Notes: generated by a model from the sequence alone, not told the origin. A stretch of DNA of 64,000 nt from CAYWFP01 sp964457365 (GCA_964457365.1 CAYWFP010000004.1:1-64000); one strand, 5' to 3'; positions 14,809-24,279 are shown, numbered from the stretch's first letter. Made by a program: numbers and translations.

Positions 14809-15801
14809 CTACGCCATCGTCGCGAGCATCTCCTTGGTGACCGCGTACCTGAGCGGCTCTCCGGCCCGCCAGGCGCGGTATTCGGCGATGACATAGTCGG
14901 CCATGCGCACCACCTCGGTGCCGAGCGAGCCGGCGATGTGGCTGGTCAACAGGAGATTCGGCAGCCGGTAGAACGGCGAATCCGGCTGCGGCGGCTCCGG
15001 GTCGGTAACGTCCAGTAAAGCATACAGATCCGGGCGTTCGGCGAGGACGTCCGCCAGATCCTGCTCGACCAGCGTCGCGCCGCGGCCGGTATTGAGGAAG
15101 AACGCGTTCGGCTTCATCGCCGCGAAATGTTCGCGCTTGAGCATGCCGCGCGTCTCGGGAACGTTGGCGAGGTGATTGGAAACCACTTCGCCGCGTGCGA
15201 ACGCTTCGCCCAGTTCGACCTTTTCCACGCCGAATTCGGCCGCCTTCTCTTCGCTCAGAAACGGATCGAAGACGACGATGTTCAACGCGAACGGCTGCAG
15301 CAATTCGATTACTTTCCGCCCGATCATGCCCGCACCCAAGAGCGCCACGGTCTGGCCGAAATTGCCTTCGCCACGGAAAGCCTGCGGGCGGGTATCCGGC
15401 GAACCGCAGTCCTGGATGTTGCGGAAGCACCCCTTATTCGCCAGCAGGATCTGCGCGAGGGTGAACTCGGCCACCGGCACGGCGTTGGCCGCCCAGGCGC
15501 TGACCACGGTGATGCCGCGCTCCAGGAACGGTCCGGCGAAGCTCTTCACCGTTCCGGCGCCGTAGAAGACCGCTTTCAAGGCCGGCAGCGCGTCGAGATG
15601 CGTCTCGGTCGGGGCGAACATGCCCCAGGTCGAGAAGAGCGCCTCCACCTCCCGCAGCGTCGGCAACTGCGCTTCGATAGTCTCGGCAGTGACGATTTCC
15701 GGGTGGAGCCGGCCGAACTCGGCCACCTCTTCGCGACGCCCGGCGGCGTAGACGCGGTCGATATTGGCGGGGCTGTTGCAGAAAAAGGCGATGTCGTACA
15801 T
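14809..15801 (-). CDS. D-isomer-specific 2-hydroxyacid dehydrogenase
   Basis: 330 aa from ATG 15801 (GAGGA 7 nt upstream). The NAD-binding loop is LLGAGMIGRKV. Catalytic residues are visible: Arg in NTGRGATL, Glu in the VTDPEP region and His in SHIAGS. The substrate domain flanks the Rossmann domain as in the phosphoglycerate/glycerate dehydrogenase superfamily. The substrate cannot be named; the divergent N-terminus (CNSPANIDRVYAAGRREEV) is typical of carbohydrate-linked members in PVC-type bacteria (inference). Confidence 0.88.
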   Translation of the reverse strand: MYDIAFFCNSPANIDRVYAAGRREEVAEFGRLHPEIVTAETIEAQLPTLREVEALFSTWGMFAPTETHLDALPALKAVFYGAGTVKSFAGPFLERGITVVSAWAANAVPVAEFTLAQILLANKGCFRNIQDCGSPDTRPQAFRGEGNFGQTVALLGAGMIGRKVIELLQPFALNIVVFDPFLSEEKAAEFGVEKVELGEAFARGEVVSNHLANVPETRGMLKREHFAAMKPNAFFLNTGRGATLVEQDLADVLAERPDLYALLDVTDPEPPQPDSPFYRLPNLLLTSHIAGSLGTEVVRMADYVIAEYRAWRAGEPLRYAVTKEMLATMA

Positions 15802-15834
15802 TGGGCCTTCCTCGCGGAACAATGGTCTGGATCG

Positions 15835-15862
15835 ACTGTACCCGGGAAGAGAAAGAATGCAA
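15835..15862 (-). promoter_or_regulatory. Candidate promoter of the 2-hydroxyacid dehydrogenase gene
   Basis: Minus strand: TTGCAT (15862-15857), 16 nt, TACAGT (15840-15835). Confidence 0.4.
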
Positions 15863-15871
15863 GAGAGGTTC

Positions 15872-16135
15872 TCAGAGCCCTAAAATACCAGCGCGGCCCG
15901 CGTCCGGTACTTTCAGGAAAAGAAAGGCGCTGAACGCCCCCAGGCTCACCACGGCGAAGAAGGCGGCGATCACCGCCGAAACGTGGTAATGATAGCGACC
16001 GTCGATACGGTGCATCCCCGCGCGCTCGGCCGCGGAGAAAGAGGCGACGGTCATGCCGCAGAAGAGCATCGCCGCGAGCCCCCAGACGACGACGGCGAAA
16101 AAGAGCGTTTCGCGGCGGGCGATACGGGCAAACAA
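15872..16135 (-). CDS. Small two-helix membrane protein, unknown
   Basis: 87 aa from TTG 16135, with AAGGAG 8 nt upstream; an upstream GTG would be too close to that site. There are two hydrophobic helices (near residues 11-35 and 52-75), separated by a polar loop with HRIDGRYHYH. It lies 43 nt after the kinase-FHA gene on the same strand, so co-transcription is likely. No family recognised. Confidence 0.6.
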   Translation of the reverse strand: MFARIARRETLFFAVVVWGLAAMLFCGMTVASFSAAERAGMHRIDGRYHYHVSAVIAAFFAVVSLGAFSAFLFLKVPDAGRAGILGL

Positions 16136-16178
16136 CGTCACAACTCCTTCAGTGTGCACACAGGGGAGGGGCAGCGGA

Positions 16179-17885
16179 TCAACCGATCCATTTGCCGCAC
16201 TGACAGAAACGGGTGACTTCGCCGTGGACCTGCTTCTCGACGTTGTGCAGCTTGACGCAGAGCATGATGCATTTCTTGATGGTGACCATGCCGATCACCT
16301 CGCCCAGGAAGACGCGGACGATGCCGTTGGGCAGCACCAGTTCGACATCCAGGCACGATTGCGGCGACGGCGGTTCACGCGACGGCACGAGAATGCCCTT
16401 GCCGCTGACCAGTTGCGTATCGCCTTCGCGGAAGATGTTCTGCGGCGGGCAGCGCAACGTCCGCCAGCGCAGTTTCATGCTCAGCGGCAACCTTCGGAAC
16501 TGCGTCATCAAGGCCTTGTCCATGGCCGAGAGCGCGTCCGACTCCGAGGCCGCGGGAACGCGATACTTGTAGAATTCGAGCACCATGTGCGAGATCTGGA
16601 TACTGTCGCCGTGGCGCAGCAGCGCCTTGGAGACGAGCTGGCCGTTGACGAAGGTGCCGGCGCGCGAACCGACGTCCTGGATGGCGAAGGAATCCTCCAT
16701 CGGCACGAGCACCGCGTGCTTGCGCGAGATGGTCTCGTGGTCGAGGCGGATGTCGCAACCCTCGGCGCGGCCGATCACCAGCGGGCGCTGCTCGAGCTTG
16801 ATCTCCAGATACTGGCTGCCGAAATCGTAGACGCGCACGAACGGCTCGATCGGCCCCATCTCCGCCAGCTCCTCCGCGCAAGCCAAGCCCATGCGCGAGT
16901 CCTGCGCGCCCTCGACCGCCGAGGCCTGGCCCACTTCCTCGGCGGGCTGGGGCAGAATCTCGGAATGGTGCGTGCCCTCGCGCTCGATCGCCCCCGGCGG
17001 CGGCTCCGGAGAGAACGAATCGGTATCGACGATACGGATCTTCTCGAGCGCTTCGCGGATCGCCTCGGCGCTTTCGAAGCGGTCGTCCTGCCGCGGCGCC
17101 ATCGCCTTCATCACGATCTTGTCCAGCGCGGAGGGGATATCGCTGCGCTCGTCCGCGGGCGATGAGAACGGCTGCCCGAGTTGCTGGATCAGCTCCACCG
17201 CGTTGCGCCCCTTGTAGGGCGGGTGCCCGGTCAGGCAGAAATAGAGAATGGCGCCTACGCCGTATACGTCGGTCCGGACGGTCATGGCGCGCGCGCCCTT
17301 GATGCTCTCGGGAGCCATGAACGCCGGGCTGCCGAGGATCTTCTCGCTGGTGGTGATGACGGAGAACTCCGGGTTGTCCAACGCCTTGGCCAGGCCGAAG
17401 TCGCAGATCTTGATCACGCCGTCCTCGCCGACGAGGACGTTCTGCGGCTTGATATCGCGATGCAGCACACCGTCGGCATGCGCCACTGCCAGCGCGCTGG
17501 TCACCTGCGTGGCGATGTGGACGGCGTCCTCCACCGGCGCCGGATTGTCGGTGTAGAGTTTGGTCAGGTTGGTGCTGGGGAAGTACTCCATGACGATGAA
17601 GATGTGCTCGTCAACCTGGCCGGCATCGTAGAACATCACGATATTCGGATGCATCAGCATCGAACCCAGGCGGATCTCGCGCAGGAAGCGCCGGACCACC
17701 TCGCGGTTGGCCTGGTGCTCGGGACGGATCAGCTTGAGCACGCAGTCGCGGCGCATGAGCGTATGCGTGGCCCGGAAAAGCGTGCCCATGCCGCCGCGGG
17801 CGAGAAACTCGGCGATCTCGTAGGGGCCGATCTTCTGGCCGACCGGGCTGGTGTCGCTGTGCTGATCCAGGATCCGCTTGGCCAA
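16179..17885 (-). CDS. Ser/Thr kinase with FHA and PilZ-like C-terminal domain
   Basis: 568 aa. The kinase domain (about 20-285) is complete: GGMG 31-34, Lys51, HRDIKP 142-147, DFG 162-164, SPAFMAPE. An FHA domain (about 355-440) has GR at 372-373, SRKH at 387-390 and NG at 414-415, so phosphothreonine binding looks intact. Residues 460-560 look like a degenerate PilZ barrel (SGKGI, then VELVLPNG and GEVI). The last residues carry CQCGKW. There is no membrane helix, unlike the kinase at 8900. Start TTG 17885. Confidence 0.9.
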   Translation of the reverse strand: MAKRILDQHSDTSPVGQKIGPYEIAEFLARGGMGTLFRATHTLMRRDCVLKLIRPEHQANREVVRRFLREIRLGSMLMHPNIVMFYDAGQVDEHIFIVMEYFPSTNLTKLYTDNPAPVEDAVHIATQVTSALAVAHADGVLHRDIKPQNVLVGEDGVIKICDFGLAKALDNPEFSVITTSEKILGSPAFMAPESIKGARAMTVRTDVYGVGAILYFCLTGHPPYKGRNAVELIQQLGQPFSSPADERSDIPSALDKIVMKAMAPRQDDRFESAEAIREALEKIRIVDTDSFSPEPPPGAIEREGTHHSEILPQPAEEVGQASAVEGAQDSRMGLACAEELAEMGPIEPFVRVYDFGSQYLEIKLEQRPLVIGRAEGCDIRLDHETISRKHAVLVPMEDSFAIQDVGSRAGTFVNGQLVSKALLRHGDSIQISHMVLEFYKYRVPAASESDALSAMDKALMTQFRRLPLSMKLRWRTLRCPPQNIFREGDTQLVSGKGILVPSREPPSPQSCLDVELVLPNGIVRVFLGEVIGMVTIKKCIMLCVKLHNVEKQVHGEVTRFCQCGKWIG

Positions 17886-17938
17886 GCTTTCACCGTTCCA
17901 TCGCAGGAAGACACACGATCACGCGCTTCTCGGTCTTC

Positions 17939-17967
17939 AGTCTACGCGCATTTAAAAAGCCTGACAA
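17939..17967 (-). promoter_or_regulatory. Promoter of the kinase-FHA gene
   Basis: Minus strand: TTGTCA (17967-17962), 17 nt, TAGACT (17944-17939). Confidence 0.5.
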
Positions 17968-18059
17968 GAAAAGGCGCGCGCCGAAGGCGCCGGCCTCGGC
18001 CCTGCCCGAACCGACAACCGAATGCCGACAAACGAGTTGCGGACACCGAGCCGGTCGTC

Positions 18060-18917
18060 TCACTTGTCGCCGAAGTTGCGGCGTAATTTTTTTTCGTCGC
18101 CGAGATACCACGTGCCCTCGCGGACGATCCAGTACTCCGGGTCGTCCGCTTCGTGCCACTGCCCGGCGGCACGGAATTCGCCGACGATCTTGGCCATCTC
18201 GCCGTTCTCGTGCATCTCGAGCCGCCGGACGCGCAGGTCGCGCCCATTGATGTTCATGTCCTTCAGCAACTTTGCCAGGATGCCGAGGTATCCCTTGACG
18301 ATCACCTCGCCGGCGCCGCGGCGGGTTTCCGGATCGACATACTCCAGCGCATCGTCCAGGTCCTCCGCGGAGAGTTCTTCGTAGAACTTCTCGCGACGCG
18401 TCCGCAATTCTTTCTCGGATGCTTTCGGAGCGGCCTTCCTGCGCTCCCAGACGCCACGCATCAATTCGGCCGTTTCGAGCAGTTTCTCGTACGCATAGTC
18501 GTTCTTGCCTTTGAAACGCTGCGCTTCGCGTTCGATCTCGTCGGCGTGCTTGAGCACGATGCGGCGGGACTTGTCCAGCTTGAGCAGGACCTTGCGGCAT
18601 TTCTCCAGCAACCCGCGCGTCTCCTCCGTTTCGGCCTGGTCGACCAGCACTTCGATGCAGTCGTAGTAGGCGTTGATCGCCTCCTCGGTCTTCTCCTGCT
18701 CCTCCAGGATCTCCGCCTTCTCGAAGATCGCCGGCGCGTATTGCGCGTCGTTGGCTAAAATGTCCTCGACGATGAGCAGCGCCTCGTCGTACATCTTCGC
18801 GCGGACCAACTTCTCCACCGCTTCCAGGCGTTCGGCCGAATCGGCTTTCGCATCGGCGCCACTTGCCGCCCCCGCCGAAAACGCCAGTATCGCCATTACC
18901 GCCACGACGAATCGCAT
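18060..18917 (-). CDS. Exported TPR-like helical protein
   Basis: 285 aa from ATG 18917, with GGGAGG 6 nt upstream. A signal peptide (RFVVAVMAILAFSAGAASG) is followed by helical repeats of TPR type (AKMYDEALLIVEDILAND, YAPAIFEKAEILEEQEKTEE). A C-terminal beta-rich region ends WYLGDEKKLRRNFGDK, which resembles scoring of a stress or phenotype domain but is not recognised. Presumably periplasmic. Function unknown. Confidence 0.7.
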   Translation of the reverse strand: MRFVVAVMAILAFSAGAASGADAKADSAERLEAVEKLVRAKMYDEALLIVEDILANDAQYAPAIFEKAEILEEQEKTEEAINAYYDCIEVLVDQAETEETRGLLEKCRKVLLKLDKSRRIVLKHADEIEREAQRFKGKNDYAYEKLLETAELMRGVWERRKAAPKASEKELRTRREKFYEELSAEDLDDALEYVDPETRRGAGEVIVKGYLGILAKLLKDMNINGRDLRVRRLEMHENGEMAKIVGEFRAAGQWHEADDPEYWIVREGTWYLGDEKKLRRNFGDK

Positions 18918-18972
18918 GATCGACCTCCCTGCAGGCAATCGAGCGCCACCGGGACGGCGGCATCACTACCGT

Positions 18973-19002
18973 ATTTTACTCCATGTCAGAAAGCGGGAGC
19001 AA
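18973..19002 (-). promoter_or_regulatory. Promoter of the 18060-18917 gene
   Basis: Minus strand: TTGCTC (19002-18997), 18 nt, TAAAAT (18978-18973). Confidence 0.5.
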
Positions 19003-19033
19003 GTGGAAATCGATACGCGTCGCGACGACGGCG

Positions 19034-19669
19034 TCACTCTGCGGGAAAGAAACCGAGGCGCCGGGCCGCCTCGAGGTCGGCACGCATGCCCTCGGTGTTT
19101 CCGAGGCGGCGGCGCACCGTGGCGCGGGCCACGAGGGCGGTGGCGAAATGCGGCTGCAATACGAGCGCGCGCGTGAAGTCCTGCTCGGCTTCGTCGTAGC
19201 GCCCGTGCAGCAGACGGAGCTTGCCGCACAGAAAACATGTCCGGCAATCGTCGGGCGCGTAACGAAGGGCGCGGGCGAAATCGTTCTCGATCGTTTCGGG
19301 GCGGTAGCGATCGCATAGCGCGAATCGGGCCTCGCCGCGCAGGGCATACGCGCGCGCCAGAAGCGCGTGGCGATTGCGCGCGCTCGCTCGGGGTGCGGCT
19401 TCCATTACGGCGATGGCCTCGGTCGCGCTGCGCTCCGCGGCGGCAAATTCGCGGCGTCCCAGTTGCGCCAGGCAACCGGTATTGACCAGGCTGTCGACCT
19501 GCGCGATGATCCGCAGCTGCTCGGCTTCGTCGCGTTCATGAAAATACGACCGCGCCAGCATGACCGTACAAGCGGTCGCGCTGCAAACGATCAGAAGCAC
19601 CGCGCCCAAGCCGACCCGGTAGGAATATACGCCTGTCTCGTTACGCCCGATGGCGGCTGTGGATGTCAC
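19034..19669 (-). CDS. Membrane-anchored TPR protein
   Basis: 211 aa from GTG 19669, which follows GGGGAG by 6 nt; a TTG at 19690 is the upstream alternative. One N-terminal membrane helix (VGLGAVLLIVCSATACTVML) leads to TPR repeats (GRREFAAAERSATEAI; GRYDEAEQDFTRALVLQP; GNTEGMRADLEAARRLG). TPRs bind partner proteins. A pair of Cys in CRTCFLC lies in the middle repeat. Function not known. Confidence 0.75.
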   Translation of the reverse strand: MTSTAAIGRNETGVYSYRVGLGAVLLIVCSATACTVMLARSYFHERDEAEQLRIIAQVDSLVNTGCLAQLGRREFAAAERSATEAIAVMEAAPRASARNRHALLARAYALRGEARFALCDRYRPETIENDFARALRYAPDDCRTCFLCGKLRLLHGRYDEAEQDFTRALVLQPHFATALVARATVRRRLGNTEGMRADLEAARRLGFFPAE

Positions 19670-19703
19670 TCTCCTCTCCCCGCATCGCAATCACCTGCTC
19701 GGC

Positions 19704-19732
19704 ATCCTAATGCGGCCGATAATGATCGTCAA
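19704..19732 (-). promoter_or_regulatory. Promoter of the TPR gene 19034-19669
   Basis: Minus strand: TTGACG (19732-19727), 17 nt, TAGGAT (19709-19704). Confidence 0.5.
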
Positions 19733-19810
19733 GAAGGGGAAGACGGGATTCTGAACAAAGTGGACGATCCGGAAATCAATTCGGGATAATCGAACGGCCG
19801 TGGCGCTGAC

Positions 19811-20698
19811 TCATGAAAGGCAGTTGTAGCTAATCAGGCAGTTGCGACCGTTCTCCTTGGCCGCGTAGAGCGCCTGATCGGCCGCGCGCAGGAGGGTATC
19901 GGCCGAACCGGCGTCGTCAGGATAGGTGGCGATGCCGAGGCTGATGGTGATCGCCGGAGGATTGGCCGCGAACTCCCGCTCCACCGCCTGACGCAGGCGC
20001 TCGGCGAGGCGGCAGGCGTCGGCGGTACTGGTATTCGGCAACAGCAGCGCGAACTCCTCGCCGCCGTACCGGGCGCAGATATCGATCGTGCGGGTGGTCT
20101 CGTGCAGGATCTGCCCCAGGCGCGCGAGAACCTGGTCGCCGACCTGGTGGCCGTGACTGTCGTTGATCAACTTGAAGTGGTCGATATCGATGAAGATCAG
20201 CGAGACCGACTCGCCCGTCCGCGCGTCGCGCAGCAGCTCCTCGTCGAGCTTCTGCAGGAAGCTGTGGTGGTCGAAGAGTCGCGTCAGTCCGTCCTTGAGC
20301 GCGATGTCGGCGACCACGCTCATGCTCGGTTCGCTGACGATGACCGCCTGCTCGAGCACGTCGGCGACGTTGGTGAGATAGTCGTGCGCGGCGACGGTGA
20401 TGCCGATCTTCCGGCCGAGTTGCCCCTCGATCTTCTCCTTGTGATCGACGATCTGATCCCAGAGCTGCAGCGCCTTGCCGGCGGGAAAGTACTGGTGACA
20501 GAGGGTGAAGAGCAGGTCGGAGTAGATCGCCGCGCCGCGCCGGTTCTTGAATTCCTCGAGCACCTTCTTCTCGCGCTCGGACAGCGGCCGGTCGCCGGCG
20601 ATGGCGCCGACGAAGTCCACCGTCAGCACCCGGTCGTCGAGCAGTTTCATCAGCGTGGTCTTGGCGCGCGTGCGCACCGACCCCCTGGATTTGCTCAT
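19811..20698 (-). CDS. Diguanylate cyclase (GGDEF domain)
   Basis: 295 aa from ATG 20698, which overlaps the stop of the upstream DUF368 gene (ATGA), so translation is probably coupled. The GGDEF domain (about 130-290) has the active GGEEF at 212-216 and the product-inhibition I-site RTID at 203-206, five residues upstream, so it should make c-di-GMP and be feedback-inhibited. The N-terminal 125 residues are helical (YSDLLFTLCHQYFPAGKAL) and probably a sensing module of unknown ligand. No membrane helix. Confidence 0.92.
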   Translation of the reverse strand: MSKSRGSVRTRAKTTLMKLLDDRVLTVDFVGAIAGDRPLSEREKKVLEEFKNRRGAAIYSDLLFTLCHQYFPAGKALQLWDQIVDHKEKIEGQLGRKIGITVAAHDYLTNVADVLEQAVIVSEPSMSVVADIALKDGLTRLFDHHSFLQKLDEELLRDARTGESVSLIFIDIDHFKLINDSHGHQVGDQVLARLGQILHETTRTIDICARYGGEEFALLLPNTSTADACRLAERLRQAVEREFAANPPAITISLGIATYPDDAGSADTLLRAADQALYAAKENGRNCLISYNCLS

Positions 20699-21849
20699 GC
20701 GGCCGGCTCCGTCCGCTCGTCCCGACTGCTGGAGAACCACTCCAGCAGCAGCACCACCGCGAAGCCCGCGAGTATCAATCCCACTGCAGGCAGCAACTGC
20801 GCCGGTTGCCCCGCCACCGTTTCGACGCCCTGGCCGATCTCTTCCCGGGCGGCGTTGGCCTTGACGACGACCTGTTCGTATTCCTGCGCGTAGGTCGAGG
20901 GCAGGCGGTAGACTTCCTCGAGCACCTTGGTCTTGACGTGGCCGTCGCTCGGATACTGCAGCACGCGGACGGCATGCTTCCACGGCCAGAGCTTGCGGAT
21001 CGAGCCGAGCATCAGGCCGGTCAGCAGGCACATCGTCCCGGCGTGGTAACGCGCCAGGCACCATTTCAGCACCCGCGAAAAACCCACCAGACCGATCACC
21101 GCCCCGGCGGCGTAGACGAACAGGATGACCAGGCTCTCGACATGCGCCGGATCGCGGGTTATCGTCTTCAGCGCCCCGGTGACGTAGAGGTACTTCCCGA
21201 GAATGAGCATGATGAACGAGCCGCTGATCCCGGGCAGGATCATCGCGCAGATCGAGATCACGCCGCAGAGGAAGACGAACCAGAGCGCGTTAGGCGTCTC
21301 CGCCGGCAGGAGCCCGGTAATCAGCCACCCCAACGCCGTCCCCGCCAGCAGCATCGCCACGGTAAACGCGTTCCACTCGCGGACCTGGCGCGCGACCACC
21401 ACCACCGACGCGGCCACCAGACCGAAGAAGGCCGACCAGGTCAGCACCTCATGCTCGGCCATCAGCCAGTGTATCAGATGGGTCATGCCGACGAAGGCGA
21501 CGGCGATACCGAAACAGAGCGGCAACAGAAAGCGAACATGAACATGCGCCAGCATCGCTTTCATCCTGCCGGCAAAGAGTTGGCGCGTGGCCTCGAGATC
21601 GAAGCTGGCGATAGCCGCGAGCAGCTTTTCGTAGATGCCGAAGACGAAGGCGAGGGTGCCGCCGGAAACGCCGGGGATGATATCGGCCGTGCCGACGCAA
21701 AGACCTTTGATCGCCAGGTCCAGCGCCTGCAGCCAGTTGCGCGGGCCCGAACACGCTCTCCACGCTTGCGCCCACGTCTGCGGTTCGGTCGCGACGTTCT
21801 CGGATGTCGATGGCGAGCCAGTTTGGTGGTTCACAACCTGCCCATTCAA
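20695..21849 (-). CDS. DUF368 polyprenyl-phosphate transporter
   Basis: 384 aa polytopic membrane protein with the two DUF368 hallmark loops (GTADIIPGVSGGT and MILPGISGSF) in inverted repeats. Members of this family (PopT in the literature) recycle undecaprenyl phosphate across the inner membrane. A soluble insert near 290-350 precedes the last helix, which is an unusual extension. The start is uncertain: the frame opens at TTG 21849 with no clear ribosome site and the next in-frame option is a GTG 15 nt later. Coupled to the GGDEF gene by a 4-nt overlap. Confidence 0.9.
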   Translation of the reverse strand: MNGQVVNHQTGSPSTSENVATEPQTWAQAWRACSGPRNWLQALDLAIKGLCVGTADIIPGVSGGTLAFVFGIYEKLLAAIASFDLEATRQLFAGRMKAMLAHVHVRFLLPLCFGIAVAFVGMTHLIHWLMAEHEVLTWSAFFGLVAASVVVVARQVREWNAFTVAMLLAGTALGWLITGLLPAETPNALWFVFLCGVISICAMILPGISGSFIMLILGKYLYVTGALKTITRDPAHVESLVILFVYAAGAVIGLVGFSRVLKWCLARYHAGTMCLLTGLMLGSIRKLWPWKHAVRVLQYPSDGHVKTKVLEEVYRLPSTYAQEYEQVVVKANAAREEIGQGVETVAGQPAQLLPAVGLILAGFAVVLLLEWFSSSRDERTEPAA

Positions 21850-21909
21850 CCATAACCGTCTCGCGCGCGAGACATATAGCGCGCTAGTATAGCCGGCGGG
21901 AGTAAGAAG

Positions 21910-22959
21910 TCAATCGGGACAAATATCGCGCATCGCCGCGAGCAACGTCTGCATCTGCTTGTCCGTGCCGATGGTGATGCGCAGGCAGTCCCGAAGCCGC
22001 GGCGCGTCGAAATACCGGACAAGAATGCCGCGGTCTTTGAGAGCCTGGTACAACTCTTTGGCCGGCATACGGTTGAACCGCGCCAATACGAAATTCGCAC
22101 AACTCGGCCAGATATGCGCGCACAGCGGCCGCAACGCGTCCGTGAACCATTTCCGCGTGGCGACGATCTTCGCGATATTGTCGCGGAAATGCGCTTGATC
22201 GTGCAGAGCCGCAGTGGCGCCGGCCTGGGCGACACAATCAAGGTTGTAGTAATCGCGCACCTTGTGCAATTCCTGCATGATTCCGGCCGAAGCGAATCCC
22301 AGCCCCACGCGCAACCCCGCCAGCGAGTAGCTCTTGCTGAAGGTGCGAACGACAACCAGATTCGGATATTCCTTCAGCAGACCGATAGCCGAGGGCGCGT
22401 CGGTGAAATCCGTGTACGCCTCGTCGATCACCACCAGCGCTTGCGGCGCCGATTCGATCAGTCGGCGGATATCGGTTTCCGGAAAGAGCGTTCCGCTCGG
22501 CGCGTTGGGATTGGGAAGAAACGCCAGCTTCGCCTGCGAGAGGTCCGGCAATTCCGGCAGCGAATAGTCCTCGGCCAGTTCGACCTGCCTAACGCGCGCG
22601 TCTTGCACCGCCGCCAGCGTTTCGTAAAACGTGAACGTCGGCGGAAAGGCGACCGCCTCGTCGCCTTCCCCCGCGCACGCCTGGAAGAGAATGCGCAGCA
22701 TCTCGTCGCTGGCATTGGCCGCCATGATCTGCTCGGCCTCGACGCCGTATACTTCGGCGGCGGCTTCGCGGACGCCGGCGCCGCTCGTCTCGGGATAGAG
22801 CGGCAGCCTCTCCAGCGCCGCGCGCATCGCCTCGATCGCCTTCGGACTCGGCGGGTACGGATTCTCGTTGGCGTTGAGCTTGACGACGTCGCCGCCTTTG
22901 GCGCGTTCGCCGGGGATGTAGGCCGACATGGCAAGTACGGCGTTGCGGATCGGGTTCAC
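21910..22959 (-). CDS. hisC: Histidinol-phosphate aminotransferase
   Basis: 349 aa, PLP-dependent fold type I. The pyridoxal Lys sits in RTFSKSYSLAGLRVG; NPNAPSG and the D/Y pair in VVIDEAYTDF are present; the C-terminal Arg is in LRITIG. It converts imidazole-acetol phosphate to histidinol phosphate. The GTG start overlaps the hisD stop by 4 nt (GTGA), showing an operon. The other his genes are not in the window. Confidence 0.95.
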   Translation of the reverse strand: MNPIRNAVLAMSAYIPGERAKGGDVVKLNANENPYPPSPKAIEAMRAALERLPLYPETSGAGVREAAAEVYGVEAEQIMAANASDEMLRILFQACAGEGDEAVAFPPTFTFYETLAAVQDARVRQVELAEDYSLPELPDLSQAKLAFLPNPNAPSGTLFPETDIRRLIESAPQALVVIDEAYTDFTDAPSAIGLLKEYPNLVVVRTFSKSYSLAGLRVGLGFASAGIMQELHKVRDYYNLDCVAQAGATAALHDQAHFRDNIAKIVATRKWFTDALRPLCAHIWPSCANFVLARFNRMPAKELYQALKDRGILVRYFDAPRLRDCLRITIGTDKQMQTLLAAMRDICPD

Positions 22960-24257
22960 GAAGTCAGATCCTCCAGCCGCACCTTGACCGCGTTGGCGTG
23001 CGCGGCCAGGCCCTCGATCTCGGCCATGCAGAGGATGTGCCGCCCCACGCGGACCAGGCGCTCGGCGCTGTACTCCACCACGGAGATGTCCTTGAGAAAA
23101 TCGTAGACCGAGAGGCTGGAGCTGAAGCGCGCGGCGCCGCCGGTAGGCAGGACGTGGTTGGTGCCGGCGAAGTAGTCGCCCACCGGTTCGGGCGAGGCGT
23201 GCCCGAGGAAGACCGCGCCGGCGTTCTCCACCTCGCCGAGGTAATCGCGGGCGTTGACGGCGAGGATCTCCAGGTGCTCGGGCGCGATGGCGTTGGCCGC
23301 GTCCATGGCCTCGCTCAGATCGCGGCAGAGAAAGACGGCACCGAAGCGTTGCATCGATCGCTCGATGGCCTCGAAACGTTCGAGCGAACCGGCTTGCCGC
23401 TCGAGCTCGATCTTCACCGCCGCGGCGATGTCGCGGCTGTCGGTCAGCACCACGCCGGCTTCGTAACCGCTGCCGTGCTCGAGCTGGCTCAGGAGGTCGG
23501 CGGCGATATAGCGCGGCTTGGCCGAACCGTCGGCGACGATCACGATCTCGCTGGGCCCCGCGACCGCGTCGATGCCGACCAGACCGAAGACCAGGCGCTT
23601 GGCCATGGCCACGTACGGGCCGCCCGGGCCGACGATCTTGTCGACCTTGGGCACGGCCCCGGTGCCGTAGGCGAGCGCGGCGATGCCGTGGGCGCCGCCG
23701 ACGCGGAAGACGCCGTCGATGCCCAGGACGTGCGCGGTGGCGAGGATGTGCGGATCCACCGTGCCGTCTTTGCGCGGGGGCGTAACGGCATAGATCTCCT
23801 CGACGCCGGCGATCTGCGCGGGGATGACGTTCATCAGCATGGTGCTGAACAACGGCGCGGTACCGCCGGGGACGTAGACGCCGACGCGCTTGATCGGCAG
23901 CACGCGCTTGCTGAGGCGGACGTTGTCGCCGTCGTCGTGGACATAGCCGGCGCGCCGCTGGTACTCGTGAAAGCGGCGGATATTAACGCGCGCGAGGGCC
24001 ATGGCGGTGAGAAAGTCCTCGCTCACCTCGTCCTGCGCGGCCTGCAGTTCCGCCTCGTCGACGCGGAGCGTCTGCGGGGTCAACGCCACCCCGTCGATCT
24101 CGCGGGTCAAGGCCACCAGGCCCGCGTCGCCCTCCTGCCGCACGCGCTCCAAAATCGTCTCGACGCGCGGACGAACCTCCTTGTCCTGCGCGACGGCGCG
24201 GTCACGGATAGCGACGAAGCGCTCGTGATCGGGCGCGTATTCGAAGATATCGATCAT
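22956..24257 (-). CDS. hisD: Histidinol dehydrogenase
   Basis: 433 aa, full length. Conserved features include VGPGGPYVAMAK, the zinc/active-site segments (SQLEHGSGYEAGVVLTDS; IAPEHLEI with the catalytic Glu-His) and the C-terminal SVYDFLKDISV. It oxidises histidinol to histidine in two NAD-dependent steps. It lies 22 nt after the LOG-family gene and overlaps hisC. Confidence 0.97.
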   Translation of the reverse strand: MIDIFEYAPDHERFVAIRDRAVAQDKEVRPRVETILERVRQEGDAGLVALTREIDGVALTPQTLRVDEAELQAAQDEVSEDFLTAMALARVNIRRFHEYQRRAGYVHDDGDNVRLSKRVLPIKRVGVYVPGGTAPLFSTMLMNVIPAQIAGVEEIYAVTPPRKDGTVDPHILATAHVLGIDGVFRVGGAHGIAALAYGTGAVPKVDKIVGPGGPYVAMAKRLVFGLVGIDAVAGPSEIVIVADGSAKPRYIAADLLSQLEHGSGYEAGVVLTDSRDIAAAVKIELERQAGSLERFEAIERSMQRFGAVFLCRDLSEAMDAANAIAPEHLEILAVNARDYLGEVENAGAVFLGHASPEPVGDYFAGTNHVLPTGGAARFSSSLSVYDFLKDISVVEYSAERLVRVGRHILCMAEIEGLAAHANAVKVRLEDLTS

Positions 24258-24279
24258 CTCGTCCCGCCTGCAATGGGCT

